The notes beneath the pieces are model-generated. The model saw only the letters and a program-made list of their open reading frames with translations, was not told the DNA's origin and searched no databases. From Clostridia bacterium (GTDB lineage: Bacteria > Bacillota > Clostridia > Oscillospirales > Acutalibacteraceae): a DNA stretch of 18,426 nt. The stretch covers positions 1 to 18,426 of the forward strand of contig JAFVAZ010000057.1 of assembly GCA_017480265.1 (NCBI GenBank), written 5' to 3'. Shown one piece after another: positions 7,110 through 15,220 of the stretch. A program made the position numbers and the translations under genes. Each line of letters begins with the position of its first letter. Position 1 is the stretch's first letter.

Positions 7110-7844
7110 ATGAATAAAAACAATGTAAACTTAAAAAAACGTGATGATGGAAATGAAAGTGGCCAGACAAAAAATACTTCTTCGCCTCAAGAGCGCTGTG
7201 AAAGCATTAAGGAAACCGGTTCTATACTCATAAAGAACAATAAATATACCATTTATTGCATGACTATCATAGGAGAAATAGAGGGACATTATTTAGCTTC
7301 AAATGAAACTAAGACCACTAAATACGAACATATCATCCCTCAGCTAGTTTCTATAGAGGAAGACCCCAAAGTTGACGGCCTGCTGATTTTATTAAATACA
7401 GTGGGCGGAGATATTGAAGCAGGGCTGGCTTTAGCGGAATTAATATCTGGCATGCAAACACCATCTGTATCTATGGTACTGGGAGGCGGCCATTCCATAG
7501 GGGTGCCCTTGGCAGTTTCTGCTAAGGAATCTTTCATCGCTAAATCGGCTTCTATGACTATACATCCTGTGCGAACAAGCGGTCTTACTCTAGGGGTTTA
7601 CCAAAGTTTTGAGCACATCAAACGTATGCAGAAAAGAATCACTGAGTTCGTTGTGAGCAATTCGCATATATCTGCAGATAGATTTTTAGAGTTAGCTATG
7701 AATACCAGTGAATTAACAACAGATATAGGAACTGTATTAGATGGACAAGAGGCGGTGGATGAAGGACTCATAGACCATGTGGGGACGCTGGCCGAAGCTA
7801 TACGTGATTTGCACGAGTTGATTAAAAAGAATAAAAAAAAGTAA
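7110..7844 (+). CDS. tepA: ClpP-like serine protease of the TepA family
   Basis: The 244-residue product is a ClpP/crotonase-fold serine protease close to Bacillus TepA (YmfB), named translocation-enhancing protein. The nucleophile Ser129 sits in GGGHSIG, the general base is probably His152 in MTIHPVRTSG, and the acid probably Asp205, with the EAVDEGLID segment (214-222) matching the ClpP C-terminal motif. Residues 1-35 are a hydrophilic, likely disordered extension. The protein has no signal peptide and should be cytoplasmic. TTTAGGAG (about 7092-7099) sets the ATG at 7110. The gene directly precedes spoIIIE, as it does in Bacillus, which strongly supports the family call. The biological substrate is not well established; a link to protein export or spore-associated proteolysis is inference from the family name. 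Confidence 0.9.
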   Translation: MNKNNVNLKKRDDGNESGQTKNTSSPQERCESIKETGSILIKNNKYTIYCMTIIGEIEGHYLASNETKTTKYEHIIPQLVSIEEDPKVDGLLILLNTVGGDIEAGLALAELISGMQTPSVSMVLGGGHSIGVPLAVSAKESFIAKSASMTIHPVRTSGLTLGVYQSFEHIKRMQKRITEFVVSNSHISADRFLELAMNTSELTTDIGTVLDGQEAVDEGLIDHVGTLAEAIRDLHELIKKNKKK

Positions 7845-7903
7845 TACTAGCTTTGCTGTATTGTGCGTTTAGCTTAGGATGAAAAAACTTCGAGGTGACA
7901 TTA

Positions 7904-10246
7904 TTGGCAAAAAATAAATCGAATTTGGTTGGTGGCAACGCTAAACATACTAAAAACTTAAAAAAAAGCAATCAGATTGATAGTGAACTTAAGGTAAAAA
8001 ATCAGGTGACTTCTGTTGTGCTCTTTGCAGCTTCTATATTTTTAGATTGCGTTATTTTGATCAGAGGAGAGAATGCGTGGACATTTTTGCATGATTTTAT
8101 CTTGGGGATGTTTGGAGTAAGTTCGTTTTTGTGGCCGATTATCTTGATATATGTAGCTTTTACTTTGGCTATCTCTCAAGCTAAGAAAAAAATAAGCTCA
8201 AAGATCTGGCTCGCCGTTAGTACAGCATTTTTGTTTGGCACTACTACTTACCTCTTTTCTAATGAAGGAAAATATCCAAAGGGAAATTATTTTGAAAGTT
8301 TGGCATTATTATATCAAAACGGTGTAAATAGCAGAGGAACAGGATTTATGAGTGGCATCCTGGGTATACCTTGTGAGGTAGCCTTCGGGGAGATTGGAGC
8401 AAAAGTCATTACCTTACTGCTTTTGTTTGTTTCCATTATGATATTGACGGGGACTAGCCTTTTGCAGTTATTTAGGGCTTTTTCTAAACCTGTGGAGATA
8501 GTAAAAAACTTGAACGAAAATAAACTAACCCGGACCCGTAGCGACATTAATATAGACATACCTATAAACTTAGATAATAATGTAGACTACGAGCAAAATC
8601 ACAAAACGAAGTTGAGCAACTTAAAAAGAGCGTCATCTGCCATGAATAATTCCGGGGAAGATTCTTTTGAAAAAAATAATAGAGTGCCCGCTACAAATAA
8701 CCTTGACGTTCACAGCGCGGATATAGCTAATCATATCAATACAGGGCTTAGCAGTAGGCAAGATGAACAGTATTCTTATCCTAGCCCGGATTTGCTTGAG
8801 AAATCTTCAGAACAAAGTTCAGCCGATATAGCAAGAGAACTGCAGATCAACGGAAAGATGTTGGTGGATACTTTGGAGAATTTTTCTGTACATACTAAGA
8901 TTGTCCACATAAGTAGAGGTCCTGCCGTAACCAGATATGAACTACAACCCGCAGCAGGCGTAAAGATAAGTAAAATTACAAGCTTGGCAGATGATATAGC
9001 CCTCAATTTTGCAGCTTCCGGCGTAAGGATCGAGGCCCCGATCCCGGGAAAGGCTGCAGTCGGCATCGAGATTCCAAATAAGATCACCAGCATAGTCAAA
9101 ATGCGTGAGCTCGTAATGTCCAAGGAATTTTTGAGCGCTAAAAGTAAGCTTTCGGTTATTTTGGGTAGAGATATCGCCGGGAATGTGCAAGTTACTGACC
9201 TTGCCAAAATGCCGCATTTATTGATAGCTGGATCCACAGGTTCCGGTAAATCTGTCTGTATAAATTCTTTTATAATCAGTCTGCTCTACAAAGCTAGCCC
9301 GGAGGAAGTACGGCTGCTTATGATAGATCCTAAAGTGGTAGAGCTAGGGATTTACAACGGCATTCCGCATCTTCTGGTCCCTGTAGTGACAGACCCCAGA
9401 AAAGCCGCCGGAGCTCTTAATTGGGCCGTCACGGAAATGCTAAAAAGGTACCAGATGTTTGCTGATAATAATGTACGAGATCTGCATTCGTACAATAGGT
9501 TGATAAAAGCTAAGTTGCGCACAGCTGCCTCAGAGGAAGAGAGAGATGAACTTGAAATTTTGCCACAGATTGTCATAATCATAGACGAGCTTGCCGACCT
9601 CATGATGGTGGCGCCAAATGAAGTAGAAGACGCTATCTGCCGCTTAGCTCAAATGGCCAGAGCTGCAGGCATGCATTTAGTCATAGCTACGCAGAGACCA
9701 TCTGTAGATGTTATCACAGGTATTATCAAGGCGAATATCCCTAGTAGGATAGCACTGGCGGTATCTTCTCAGATCGACTCTAGGACTATTTTGGATTCAA
9801 GTGGGGCAGAAAAACTGCTGGGACGCGGAGACATGCTCTTTTCGCCTATTGGTTCGCAAAAGTCCATAAGGGTCCAAGGGTGCTATGTGAGTGATAAAGA
9901 GATTGAAGCTGTGATTGATTTTGTAAAAAATACAAAAGACCTAGAGTATGACGCCAAAATCATGGATGAAATAGAGAAAAATGCAGCCTCGGATGGAAAA
10001 AGTAAGGATGCAGACATTGATGCGGCCGAAGACCCAATGATAGATGAAGCGATCGATTGCATCATTGAATTTGGACAAGCTTCTACTTCCTTTTTGCAGA
10101 GAAAACTGCGCCTTGGATACGCTAGAGCTGGTAGGATTATGGATCAACTGGAAAAGCGAGGCGTGGTAGGGCCCTCGAATGGTGCTAAACCTAGACAGAT
10201 TTTAATATCGGCTCAGAGGTGGCAAGAGCAAAAAGAGGATAGTTAA
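7904..10246 (+). CDS. spoIIIE: SpoIIIE/FtsK DNA translocase
   Basis: This membrane-anchored hexameric ATPase pumps double-stranded DNA across a closing septum during division or spore formation. The 780-residue product (Bacillus SpoIIIE is 787) has about four hydrophobic segments in residues 35-190, a polar Asn/Ser-rich linker (about 200-305), the alpha/beta motor with Walker A GSTGSGKS (443-450), Walker B IIIDE (Asp561-Glu562) and the ATQRPSVDVITG motif, then a winged-helix gamma domain (about 708-770) ending KPRQILI that reads chromosome polarity sequences. GAGGTG at 7892-7897 serves a TTG start at 7904; the in-frame GTG at 7895 lies inside that ribosome site and is rejected. Whether it is dedicated to sporulation or general division cannot be told from sequence. 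Confidence 0.95.
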   Translation: MAKNKSNLVGGNAKHTKNLKKSNQIDSELKVKNQVTSVVLFAASIFLDCVILIRGENAWTFLHDFILGMFGVSSFLWPIILIYVAFTLAISQAKKKISSKIWLAVSTAFLFGTTTYLFSNEGKYPKGNYFESLALLYQNGVNSRGTGFMSGILGIPCEVAFGEIGAKVITLLLLFVSIMILTGTSLLQLFRAFSKPVEIVKNLNENKLTRTRSDINIDIPINLDNNVDYEQNHKTKLSNLKRASSAMNNSGEDSFEKNNRVPATNNLDVHSADIANHINTGLSSRQDEQYSYPSPDLLEKSSEQSSADIARELQINGKMLVDTLENFSVHTKIVHISRGPAVTRYELQPAAGVKISKITSLADDIALNFAASGVRIEAPIPGKAAVGIEIPNKITSIVKMRELVMSKEFLSAKSKLSVILGRDIAGNVQVTDLAKMPHLLIAGSTGSGKSVCINSFIISLLYKASPEEVRLLMIDPKVVELGIYNGIPHLLVPVVTDPRKAAGALNWAVTEMLKRYQMFADNNVRDLHSYNRLIKAKLRTAASEEERDELEILPQIVIIIDELADLMMVAPNEVEDAICRLAQMARAAGMHLVIATQRPSVDVITGIIKANIPSRIALAVSSQIDSRTILDSSGAEKLLGRGDMLFSPIGSQKSIRVQGCYVSDKEIEAVIDFVKNTKDLEYDAKIMDEIEKNAASDGKSKDADIDAAEDPMIDEAIDCIIEFGQASTSFLQRKLRLGYARAGRIMDQLEKRGVVGPSNGAKPRQILISAQRWQEQKEDS

Positions 10247-10310
10247 ATAAACCAGTGTATTATTGTCAATATGCTAGAGGCTATGAGGAAAATTTGAAAG
10301 GATACCAAAA

Positions 10311-11255
10311 ATGAAAAGATATAGTTTAATGAAACTGCGCAAACAAAAAAGTTTTTTGATTTCCTTAATATTAATTTTTTTATTATCGCTAGGTGTTACT
10401 ATATCCGAGTACTGTGGAGGGGTTCCTTGGAGGGGTGTCTCCAAAACACTTGGCATATCTGATTTTTCAGCCCAAGCCGATAGTTTTAATATGGCAGTAC
10501 ACTTCATAGATGTAGGGAAAGCTGACAGTATTTACATAAAATGTAATGATAAAAATATCCTAATAGATGCAGGCGAAAAAAATACGTTTAATCTTGTGAA
10601 TGAATACCTGGAAAAACAAAACGTGAAAAACTTGGACCTAGTGATAGCAACTCACCCCCATAGCGACCACATTGGAGGGATGCCCGCTATAATAAATGAA
10701 TTTAACATCTCGAAATTTATCATGCCGGAACTCAATATAGAGGACATCTCTACTGCACATAGTTACGAAAAACTGCTGAGAGCTATCAAAAGTAAAAGCT
10801 TAAATGTAGAAAAGCCATCACCTGGCTCAGAGTTTAAGTTGGGCGATTTGACTATACAGACTTTGGCTCCTATTAAGCAGTATGAAGGGATAAATAATAA
10901 TTCCGTCGTAGTAAAGGTTACATATAAAGATCAGCGTTTTTTGTTTACAGGTGATGCCGAAAAAGAATCTGAAATTGACATGATCAGCTTTAACCCTGAC
11001 TTATCTGCCGATGTCTTAAAGGTAGGGCATCACGGGAGCAAAACTTCCTCCAGTTCTGTTTTTTTGGCCAAAGTCAACCCAACTTACGCTGTTATTTGTG
11101 TGGGAGAAGATAGGTACAATCTACCAAAAAAAGCTATAGTGGACAGGCTAAAAAATAGAGGCATTAAAATCTTTCGTACAGATATAAACGGAACCGTTAT
11201 CTTAGCTACCAACGGAGAATACATCACTGCGTTTACCGAAAAAGAAGGTGCTTAA
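10311..11255 (+). CDS. ComEC/Rec2-like metallo-beta-lactamase-fold hydrolase
   Basis: The 314-residue product has an N-terminal membrane or signal segment (about 14-32) and then a metallo-beta-lactamase fold like the C-terminal domain of the competence protein ComEC. Metal ligands are visible: HPHSDH (His115, His117, Asp119, His120), GDA (Asp215) and GHHGS (His240/241). The HFIDVGKADSI stretch near residue 64 is characteristic of the ComEC-like group. It lacks the ComEC channel domain, so it is a stand-alone, externally facing or lipid-side hydrolase; a nuclease or phosphodiesterase activity is inferred. AAGGAT about 8 bases before supports the ATG at 10311. It is tightly linked to the following DUF3006 gene, a recurrent pairing in Firmicutes. 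Confidence 0.87.
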   Translation: MKRYSLMKLRKQKSFLISLILIFLLSLGVTISEYCGGVPWRGVSKTLGISDFSAQADSFNMAVHFIDVGKADSIYIKCNDKNILIDAGEKNTFNLVNEYLEKQNVKNLDLVIATHPHSDHIGGMPAIINEFNISKFIMPELNIEDISTAHSYEKLLRAIKSKSLNVEKPSPGSEFKLGDLTIQTLAPIKQYEGINNNSVVVKVTYKDQRFLFTGDAEKESEIDMISFNPDLSADVLKVGHHGSKTSSSSVFLAKVNPTYAVICVGEDRYNLPKKAIVDRLKNRGIKIFRTDINGTVILATNGEYITAFTEKEGA

Positions 11256-11256
11256 A

Positions 11257-11499
11257 TTGCAAAAAGCTTCTATAGAGCATATTGAAAAAGATTTTATTAT
11301 GTGTGAAAGCCTTACAAATGGAGAAAAAATTTACATAGAGCGATATTTGCTGCCCAAAGGCGCTAAAGAAGGCGACGTGATAGATATATCTAAAGATAAA
11401 GTAGAGATAAACTCCAGCGAGACAGCCAGAAGAAAAAACAAAATTTTCAAATTGCAATCCGAAATATTTAATCAAATCTTAGGAGGAATTTTTGTATGA
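11257..11499 (+). CDS. DUF3006 family small protein
   Basis: The 80-residue product matches the DUF3006 pattern: an opening strand, ending near FIMCES, a GEKIYIERYLLPKGAKEGDVI core and a charged helical tail. No enzyme motif is present. The start is probably the TTG at 11257, since AGAAGGTG (11243-11250) lies 6 bases upstream, while the in-frame GTG at 11248 is part of that ribosome site. Only one base separates it from the stop of the metallo-beta-lactamase gene and it overlaps the next gene by 4 bases, so it is translated as part of the chain. The family often sits beside ComEC-like hydrolases, so a role in their function is plausible but unproven. Confidence 0.82.
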   Translation: MQKASIEHIEKDFIMCESLTNGEKIYIERYLLPKGAKEGDVIDISKDKVEINSSETARRKNKIFKLQSEIFNQILGGIFV

Positions 11500-12095
11500 A
11501 TTTTAAAGAAGAATTTATAAAAATATACACTGAAAATATCACTAGACCGGGCAATAAAGAGCTTTTAAATTGGCTGGAGACTACCGATTTTTTCACTGCC
11601 CCTGCCAGTACAAAATACCACTGTGCGTGTGAAGGAGGCCTTGTGCAGCACAGCGTATGTGTTTACCATACATTGATGGATAAGCATTTTGACCCTACTT
11701 CTGATTCTAAAGAAAGCTTTGCTATTTGTGCATTGCTGCATGATTTATGTAAGGCACAGTTTTACAAGATTTCAACTCGCAACGTAAAAAACGAAGCGAC
11801 TGGAGCTTGGGAAAAGCAACCTTTTTATTCTGTTGAAGATTCTTTCCCTTATGGTCACGGAGAGAAATCTGTATTCTTGATCGAAAGATTTATGCGCCTA
11901 AAAACAGTGGAAGCTATGGCGATCCGGTGGCATATGGGTGGCTTTGACGATTCCGCAAGAGCTGGTAGCTTTGCTATAAGCGTAGCATTTGAGAAGTTTC
12001 CGTTTGCGGTGCAATTGCATCTGGCGGACCTTGAATCTACATACCTCAGAGAAAAACATACCTCAGCAGTCAGAGAGCATAGAGGCTCGAATTGA
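11496..12095 (+). CDS. HD-domain protein, probable phosphohydrolase
   Basis: The 199-residue product carries an HD-superfamily metal site: His52 (GLVQHS), His82-Asp83 (LLHDLCK), His121 (YGHGEKS), His146 (RWHMGG) and Asp178 (HLADLE). The spacing fits the HD phosphohydrolase fold found in nucleotidases and cyclic-nucleotide phosphodiesterases. It is soluble, with no signal or membrane segment. AGGAGG at about 11480-11485 supports the ATG at 11496, which overlaps the DUF3006 stop region by 4 bases (ATGA overlap). Substrate is unknown. It lies 16 bases before a uracil-DNA glycosylase, so a nucleotide-pool role is conceivable but not shown. Confidence 0.85.
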   Translation: MNFKEEFIKIYTENITRPGNKELLNWLETTDFFTAPASTKYHCACEGGLVQHSVCVYHTLMDKHFDPTSDSKESFAICALLHDLCKAQFYKISTRNVKNEATGAWEKQPFYSVEDSFPYGHGEKSVFLIERFMRLKTVEAMAIRWHMGGFDDSARAGSFAISVAFEKFPFAVQLHLADLESTYLREKHTSAVREHRGSN

Positions 12096-12111
12096 AAGGA
12101 ACCAATAACAT

Positions 12112-12684
12112 ATGGATTGGAACGAACTCGAAGAACAATGCAAAATTTGTAAGAAGTGTGCATTATACGAAACACGGCATAATGTTGTTTTTGGCGTTGG
12201 CAATAAAGATTCCAAAGTTTTATTTATAGGGGAAGGCCCGGGAGAAAACGAGGATTTGCAGGGGGAACCCTTTGTAGGTAGGGCAGGGAAGCTTTTAGAT
12301 AAGATGCTAACGGCAGTAGACCTTGACCGAAATAAAAACATTTATATAGCCAATATAGTAAAGTGCAGGCCGCCTCAAAACCGCGACCCACGACCTGAAG
12401 AACAAGAAGCTTGCGTAAATTGGCTAAGGCTCCAGGTTAAGCTTATGAAGCCAAAAATCATCGTTTGCTTAGGCAGGATCGCCGCTATGAAAATCATTAA
12501 GCCGGATTTTAAGATTACTAAAGAACATGGTATATTTTTTGAAAGAAAAAATACCTTACTCATGGCTACCTTGCACCCGGCCGCACTACTTCGGAATCCT
12601 GCTCAAAAGCCCGATGCTTTTAATGATTTCTTACTTTTACGGGAAAAGATTAAAGAATTGTGCCCAGAAACTTATAAAAATTAG
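12112..12684 (+). CDS. Family 4 uracil-DNA glycosylase, [4Fe-4S]
   Basis: The enzyme cuts uracil out of DNA after cytosine deamination or dUMP misincorporation, the first step of base-excision repair. The 190-residue product has the four cysteines expected to hold the [4Fe-4S] cluster of this family (Cys13, Cys16, Cys85, Cys101; Cys10 is extra), the active-site motif GEGPGENED (40-48) and the second motif HPAALLRNP (155-163). Length and architecture are those of thermophilic-type UDGa proteins, which are common in Clostridia. AAAGGAA before the ATG at 12112 is a fair ribosome site. The stop codon at 12682-12684 lies inside a small hairpin that precedes the cat-like gene. Confidence 0.95.
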   Translation: MDWNELEEQCKICKKCALYETRHNVVFGVGNKDSKVLFIGEGPGENEDLQGEPFVGRAGKLLDKMLTAVDLDRNKNIYIANIVKCRPPQNRDPRPEEQEACVNWLRLQVKLMKPKIIVCLGRIAAMKIIKPDFKITKEHGIFFERKNTLLMATLHPAALLRNPAQKPDAFNDFLLLREKIKELCPETYKN

Positions 12685-12704
12685 AGGAATATCTCTAAGG
12701 AGAT
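12681..12704 (+). promoter_or_regulatory. Two mutually exclusive hairpins over the cat-like ribosome site
   Basis: TTAGAG (12681-12686) can pair with CTCTAA (12693-12698), or ATCTC (12691-12695) can pair with GAGAT (12700-12704). The two share bases 12693-12695 and so exclude each other. The second hides part of the ribosome site AAGGAG (12697-12702). The stop codon of the upstream glycosylase gene lies inside the first stem. The stems are only 5-6 bp, so function is uncertain. Confidence 0.35.
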
Positions 12705-12710
12705 TTTTAA

Positions 12711-13361
12711 ATGAAGTTTAGAAAAATAGATATAAGCACTTGGGATAGATCAGAACATTATACTTGGTTTACAAAACACAACCGCTGCAAGATAAATATG
12801 ACCATGCAGCTAGATGTAACAAATTTAATAAAAACTATCAAGCAAAATAAACTCAGATGTTACCCTGTCTTTGCATACATTACATCGAAAATTCTTAATC
12901 GACATGATGAGTTTAAAATGAATTACGATAAAAATGGTAATCTTGGTGTTTATGACGTTATTCATCCAAGGTATCCGATATTTCACGATAGCGACAAAAG
13001 AATCTCCATTCTTTGGACGGATTACTCTGAGGACTTCAGAACTTTTTATGGGCACTTTATCAGTGATGTAAATGAATATGGTGAAAATAGAAGCATGTCC
13101 GCCAAAGGAGAGTTCCCGCACAATTGCTTTGATGTAAGTTGCCTACCTTGGAGCAGCTTTACGAGCTTTGACTGCCCACCAACCACTGATACTGTTTGGC
13201 TTCCGCCTTTTATTATGGTTGGCAAATTTTTTAAAAATGGAGAAAAGTTTTTATTGCCAGTTTCATTGTCAGTTCATCACGCTGCTTGTGACGGATACCA
13301 TGTGAGTAAGTTCTTCGAGCAGTTTCAAGATTTGGCAGCGGATTTTGCTAAATTGATTTAG
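12711..13361 (+). CDS. Type A chloramphenicol O-acetyltransferase-like protein
   Basis: The 216-residue product has the length and motif order of the trimeric CatA family, which transfers acetyl from acetyl-CoA to chloramphenicol in the cytoplasm. Visible signatures are ILNRHDEF (61-68), GVYDVIHP and PIFH (79-92), the SCLPWSSF segment (Ser143, equivalent of Ser148 of CAT-III) and the catalytic HHAACDGYHV with His190 as the base and Asp194 as the structural acid. The known clostridial CatP has the same order of blocks. AAGGAG 8 bases upstream supports the ATG. It is only 26 bases after the glycosylase gene, with no insertion sequence or resistance island nearby. All key residues look intact, but some CatA-like proteins acetylate other substrates, so resistance is likely rather than certain. 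Confidence 0.87.
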   Translation: MKFRKIDISTWDRSEHYTWFTKHNRCKINMTMQLDVTNLIKTIKQNKLRCYPVFAYITSKILNRHDEFKMNYDKNGNLGVYDVIHPRYPIFHDSDKRISILWTDYSEDFRTFYGHFISDVNEYGENRSMSAKGEFPHNCFDVSCLPWSSFTSFDCPPTTDTVWLPPFIMVGKFFKNGEKFLLPVSLSVHHAACDGYHVSKFFEQFQDLAADFAKLI

Positions 13362-13368
13362 AGTTTTT
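13348..13368 (+). terminator. Weak terminator after the cat-like gene
   Basis: CTAAA (13348-13352) and TTTAG (13357-13361) form a short stem around the stop codon, followed two bases later by TTTTT (13364-13368). The stem is AT-rich and only 5-6 bp long. Confidence 0.3.
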
Positions 13369-13401
13369 AAGCTTATTTTTTGATTGCATTCCAATTATTT
13401 C

Positions 13402-13430
13402 TTGACACGGTGTGTATTTAATCGTAAAAT
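13402..13430 (+). promoter_or_regulatory. Promoter of rny
   Basis: A perfect TTGACA (13402-13407) and TAAAAT (13425-13430) are 17 bases apart, a near-consensus housekeeping promoter. Transcription from about 13437 gives a leader of roughly 145 bases before the rny start. The leader contains a 7-bp dyad, AAACTAT (13479-13485) with ATAGTTT (13497-13503), whose role is unknown; nothing else in the 219-base gap reads as a gene. Confidence 0.85.
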
Positions 13431-13580
13431 AACTTATGGGATATTTTTCTTTTATCTCAAAATGTTTATGCTGAATTCAAACTATTTTTATACATTATAG
13501 TTTCTTAGATCGAAAATTTTAATCCACAAAGTTATAGATCAAAGTCCATTTTAAGAAAAATAAGGAGGGACTCAAATTAA

Positions 13581-15131
13581 GTGAACACTTTAAACATAAT
13601 ATTGTTAGTTTCTAGCGTTGTTGTAGTTGGGATATTTTGCTTTTTCGCTGGAATTAATCATAGAAAAAAAGCAGCAGAGACTGAAATAGGTTCTGCAGAA
13701 AAAGAAGCGAAGAGACTTTTAAATGAAGCTATATTAGCAGCGGAAGCCAAAAAAAAGGCAATTATCTTGGAAGGAAAAGATGATATCTTAAAGAATAGAT
13801 CAGAAGTAGAAAAAGAGCTGGCAGACCGACGCAAAGATATACAGCGACAGGAAAAGCGGCTCCAACAGAGGGAAGAGACTTTAGATAAAAAAATTGAAAA
13901 CATCGACAAAAAAAATGAAGACTTAGAGAAAGAAAGAATATCCATAAAAAAGAAGCTGTCTGAAATAGATAAAGCAAAACAAAAGCAAATTGATGCGCTG
14001 GAAAAAATCTCTGGGTTTATAAGGGAACAAGCGAAGGAATTTTTATTGCAGCAGCTTGATAGTGAACTGATACACGAAAAAGCTGTAAAGATAATGGAAA
14101 TAGAGCAAGAATATAAAGAAGAATCCGAAACTAAAGCGAAAAATATTATCACTTTAGCTATACAGAGATGTGCAGCAGAACATGTCTCGGAAGTTACGGT
14201 AAGCGTGGTTCCGCTTCCAAATTATGATATGAAGGGCAGGATAATAGGAAGAGAAGGGAGAAATATCCGAGCGATAGAAACTTTGACGGGAGTAGACTTG
14301 ATAATCGACGATACCCCGGAAGCGATAACCTTATCCAGTTTTGACCCTGTGCGCCGCGAAGTAGCTAGGATTGCACTAGAAAACTTGATAGCTGATGGAC
14401 GCATTCATCCGTCTAAGATTGAAGAAACGATAGAGAAAGCTAAAAAGCAAGTCGATAAAATTATAAAATCTGAAGGAGCTCGTGCTGTAATTGAAGCATC
14501 TGTAAACTCAATACACCCGGAACTTATAAAATTATTAGGGCGACTGCGGTACCGCACTAGCTACGGACAAAATGTACTGGATCATTCTCTGGAAGTTGCC
14601 CAATTGAGCGGTCTGATGGCTGCAGAGCTTAACCTGGACGCCACACTAGCTCGCAGAGCAGGACTGTTGCACGATATCGGGAAAGCCTTGGACCATGAAA
14701 TAGAAGGGTCTCATGTGGAAATAGGAGTGGATATTCTAAAGAAGTATAAAGAAAATAAAGCAGTAATACATATCGTTCAAGCTCATCATGGAGATGTGGA
14801 AGCTCATAGTGTGATCGATTGTATAGTACAGGCTGCCGATGCTATATCTGCTGCCAGACCTGGTGCCAGACGAGAGAATATAGAGAATTACATCAAACGA
14901 CTCGAAAAACTGGAAAACGTCGCATCATCTTTTGATGGGGTGGATAATTGCTACGCCATACAAGCCGGTAGAGAAATACGGATAATAGTAAATCCGGAGA
15001 AAATATCGGACGATAGTATGGTTATTTTGGCGCGTGATGTTTGCAAAAAGATAGAAGACGAACTTGAATATCCGGGACAGATCAAGGTTAATATAATAAG
15101 AGAAAATCGCGCCGTAGATTATGCTAAATAA
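13581..15131 (+). CDS. rny: Ribonuclease Y
   Basis: RNase Y is the membrane-bound endoribonuclease that starts bulk mRNA decay in many Firmicutes. The 516-residue product (Bacillus: 520) has an N-terminal membrane helix (about 5-24), a long Lys/Glu-rich coiled coil (about 33-185), a KH RNA-binding domain with GxxG at 223-226 (GREG), and an HD domain whose metal pair is His364-Asp365 in LLHDIGKALDHE. The C-terminal region ends with the usual GQIKVNIIRENRAVDYAK. The start is GTG at 13581 with AGGAGGG (13563-13569) about 11 bases upstream. It has its own strong promoter and is separated from its neighbours on both sides, so it is probably monocistronic. Confidence 0.97.
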   Translation: MNTLNIILLVSSVVVVGIFCFFAGINHRKKAAETEIGSAEKEAKRLLNEAILAAEAKKKAIILEGKDDILKNRSEVEKELADRRKDIQRQEKRLQQREETLDKKIENIDKKNEDLEKERISIKKKLSEIDKAKQKQIDALEKISGFIREQAKEFLLQQLDSELIHEKAVKIMEIEQEYKEESETKAKNIITLAIQRCAAEHVSEVTVSVVPLPNYDMKGRIIGREGRNIRAIETLTGVDLIIDDTPEAITLSSFDPVRREVARIALENLIADGRIHPSKIEETIEKAKKQVDKIIKSEGARAVIEASVNSIHPELIKLLGRLRYRTSYGQNVLDHSLEVAQLSGLMAAELNLDATLARRAGLLHDIGKALDHEIEGSHVEIGVDILKKYKENKAVIHIVQAHHGDVEAHSVIDCIVQAADAISAARPGARRENIENYIKRLEKLENVASSFDGVDNCYAIQAGREIRIIVNPEKISDDSMVILARDVCKKIEDELEYPGQIKVNIIRENRAVDYAK

Positions 15132-15199
15132 CGTTACATAATAATTCTTAATTTTAAAATACTTAATAATTTTTCTTTAGTTTGGCTTCTCCATAAAGT

Positions 15200-15217
15200 A
15201 CTAAGTTTTAGTTTTTT
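15200..15217 (+). terminator. Possible weak terminator after rny
   Basis: ACTAA (15200-15204) and TTAGT (15208-15212) make a 5-bp stem with a 3-base loop, followed directly by TTTTT to 15217. It lies about 70 bases after the rny stop. Stem strength is low, so some read-through towards secA is likely. Confidence 0.3.
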
Positions 15218-15220
15218 AAA

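Noticed and set aside
7895..7897. GTG start for spoIIIE
   Set aside because: It is part of the GAGGTG ribosome site that serves the TTG at 7904.
8776..9237. Minus-strand frame of 153 codons inside spoIIIE
   Set aside because: It lies opposite the conserved motor domain and has no ribosome site or family pattern.
13658..14152. Minus-strand frame of 164 codons inside rny
   Set aside because: It is Ser/Phe-rich, as expected from the complement of the Lys/Glu-rich coiled coil.
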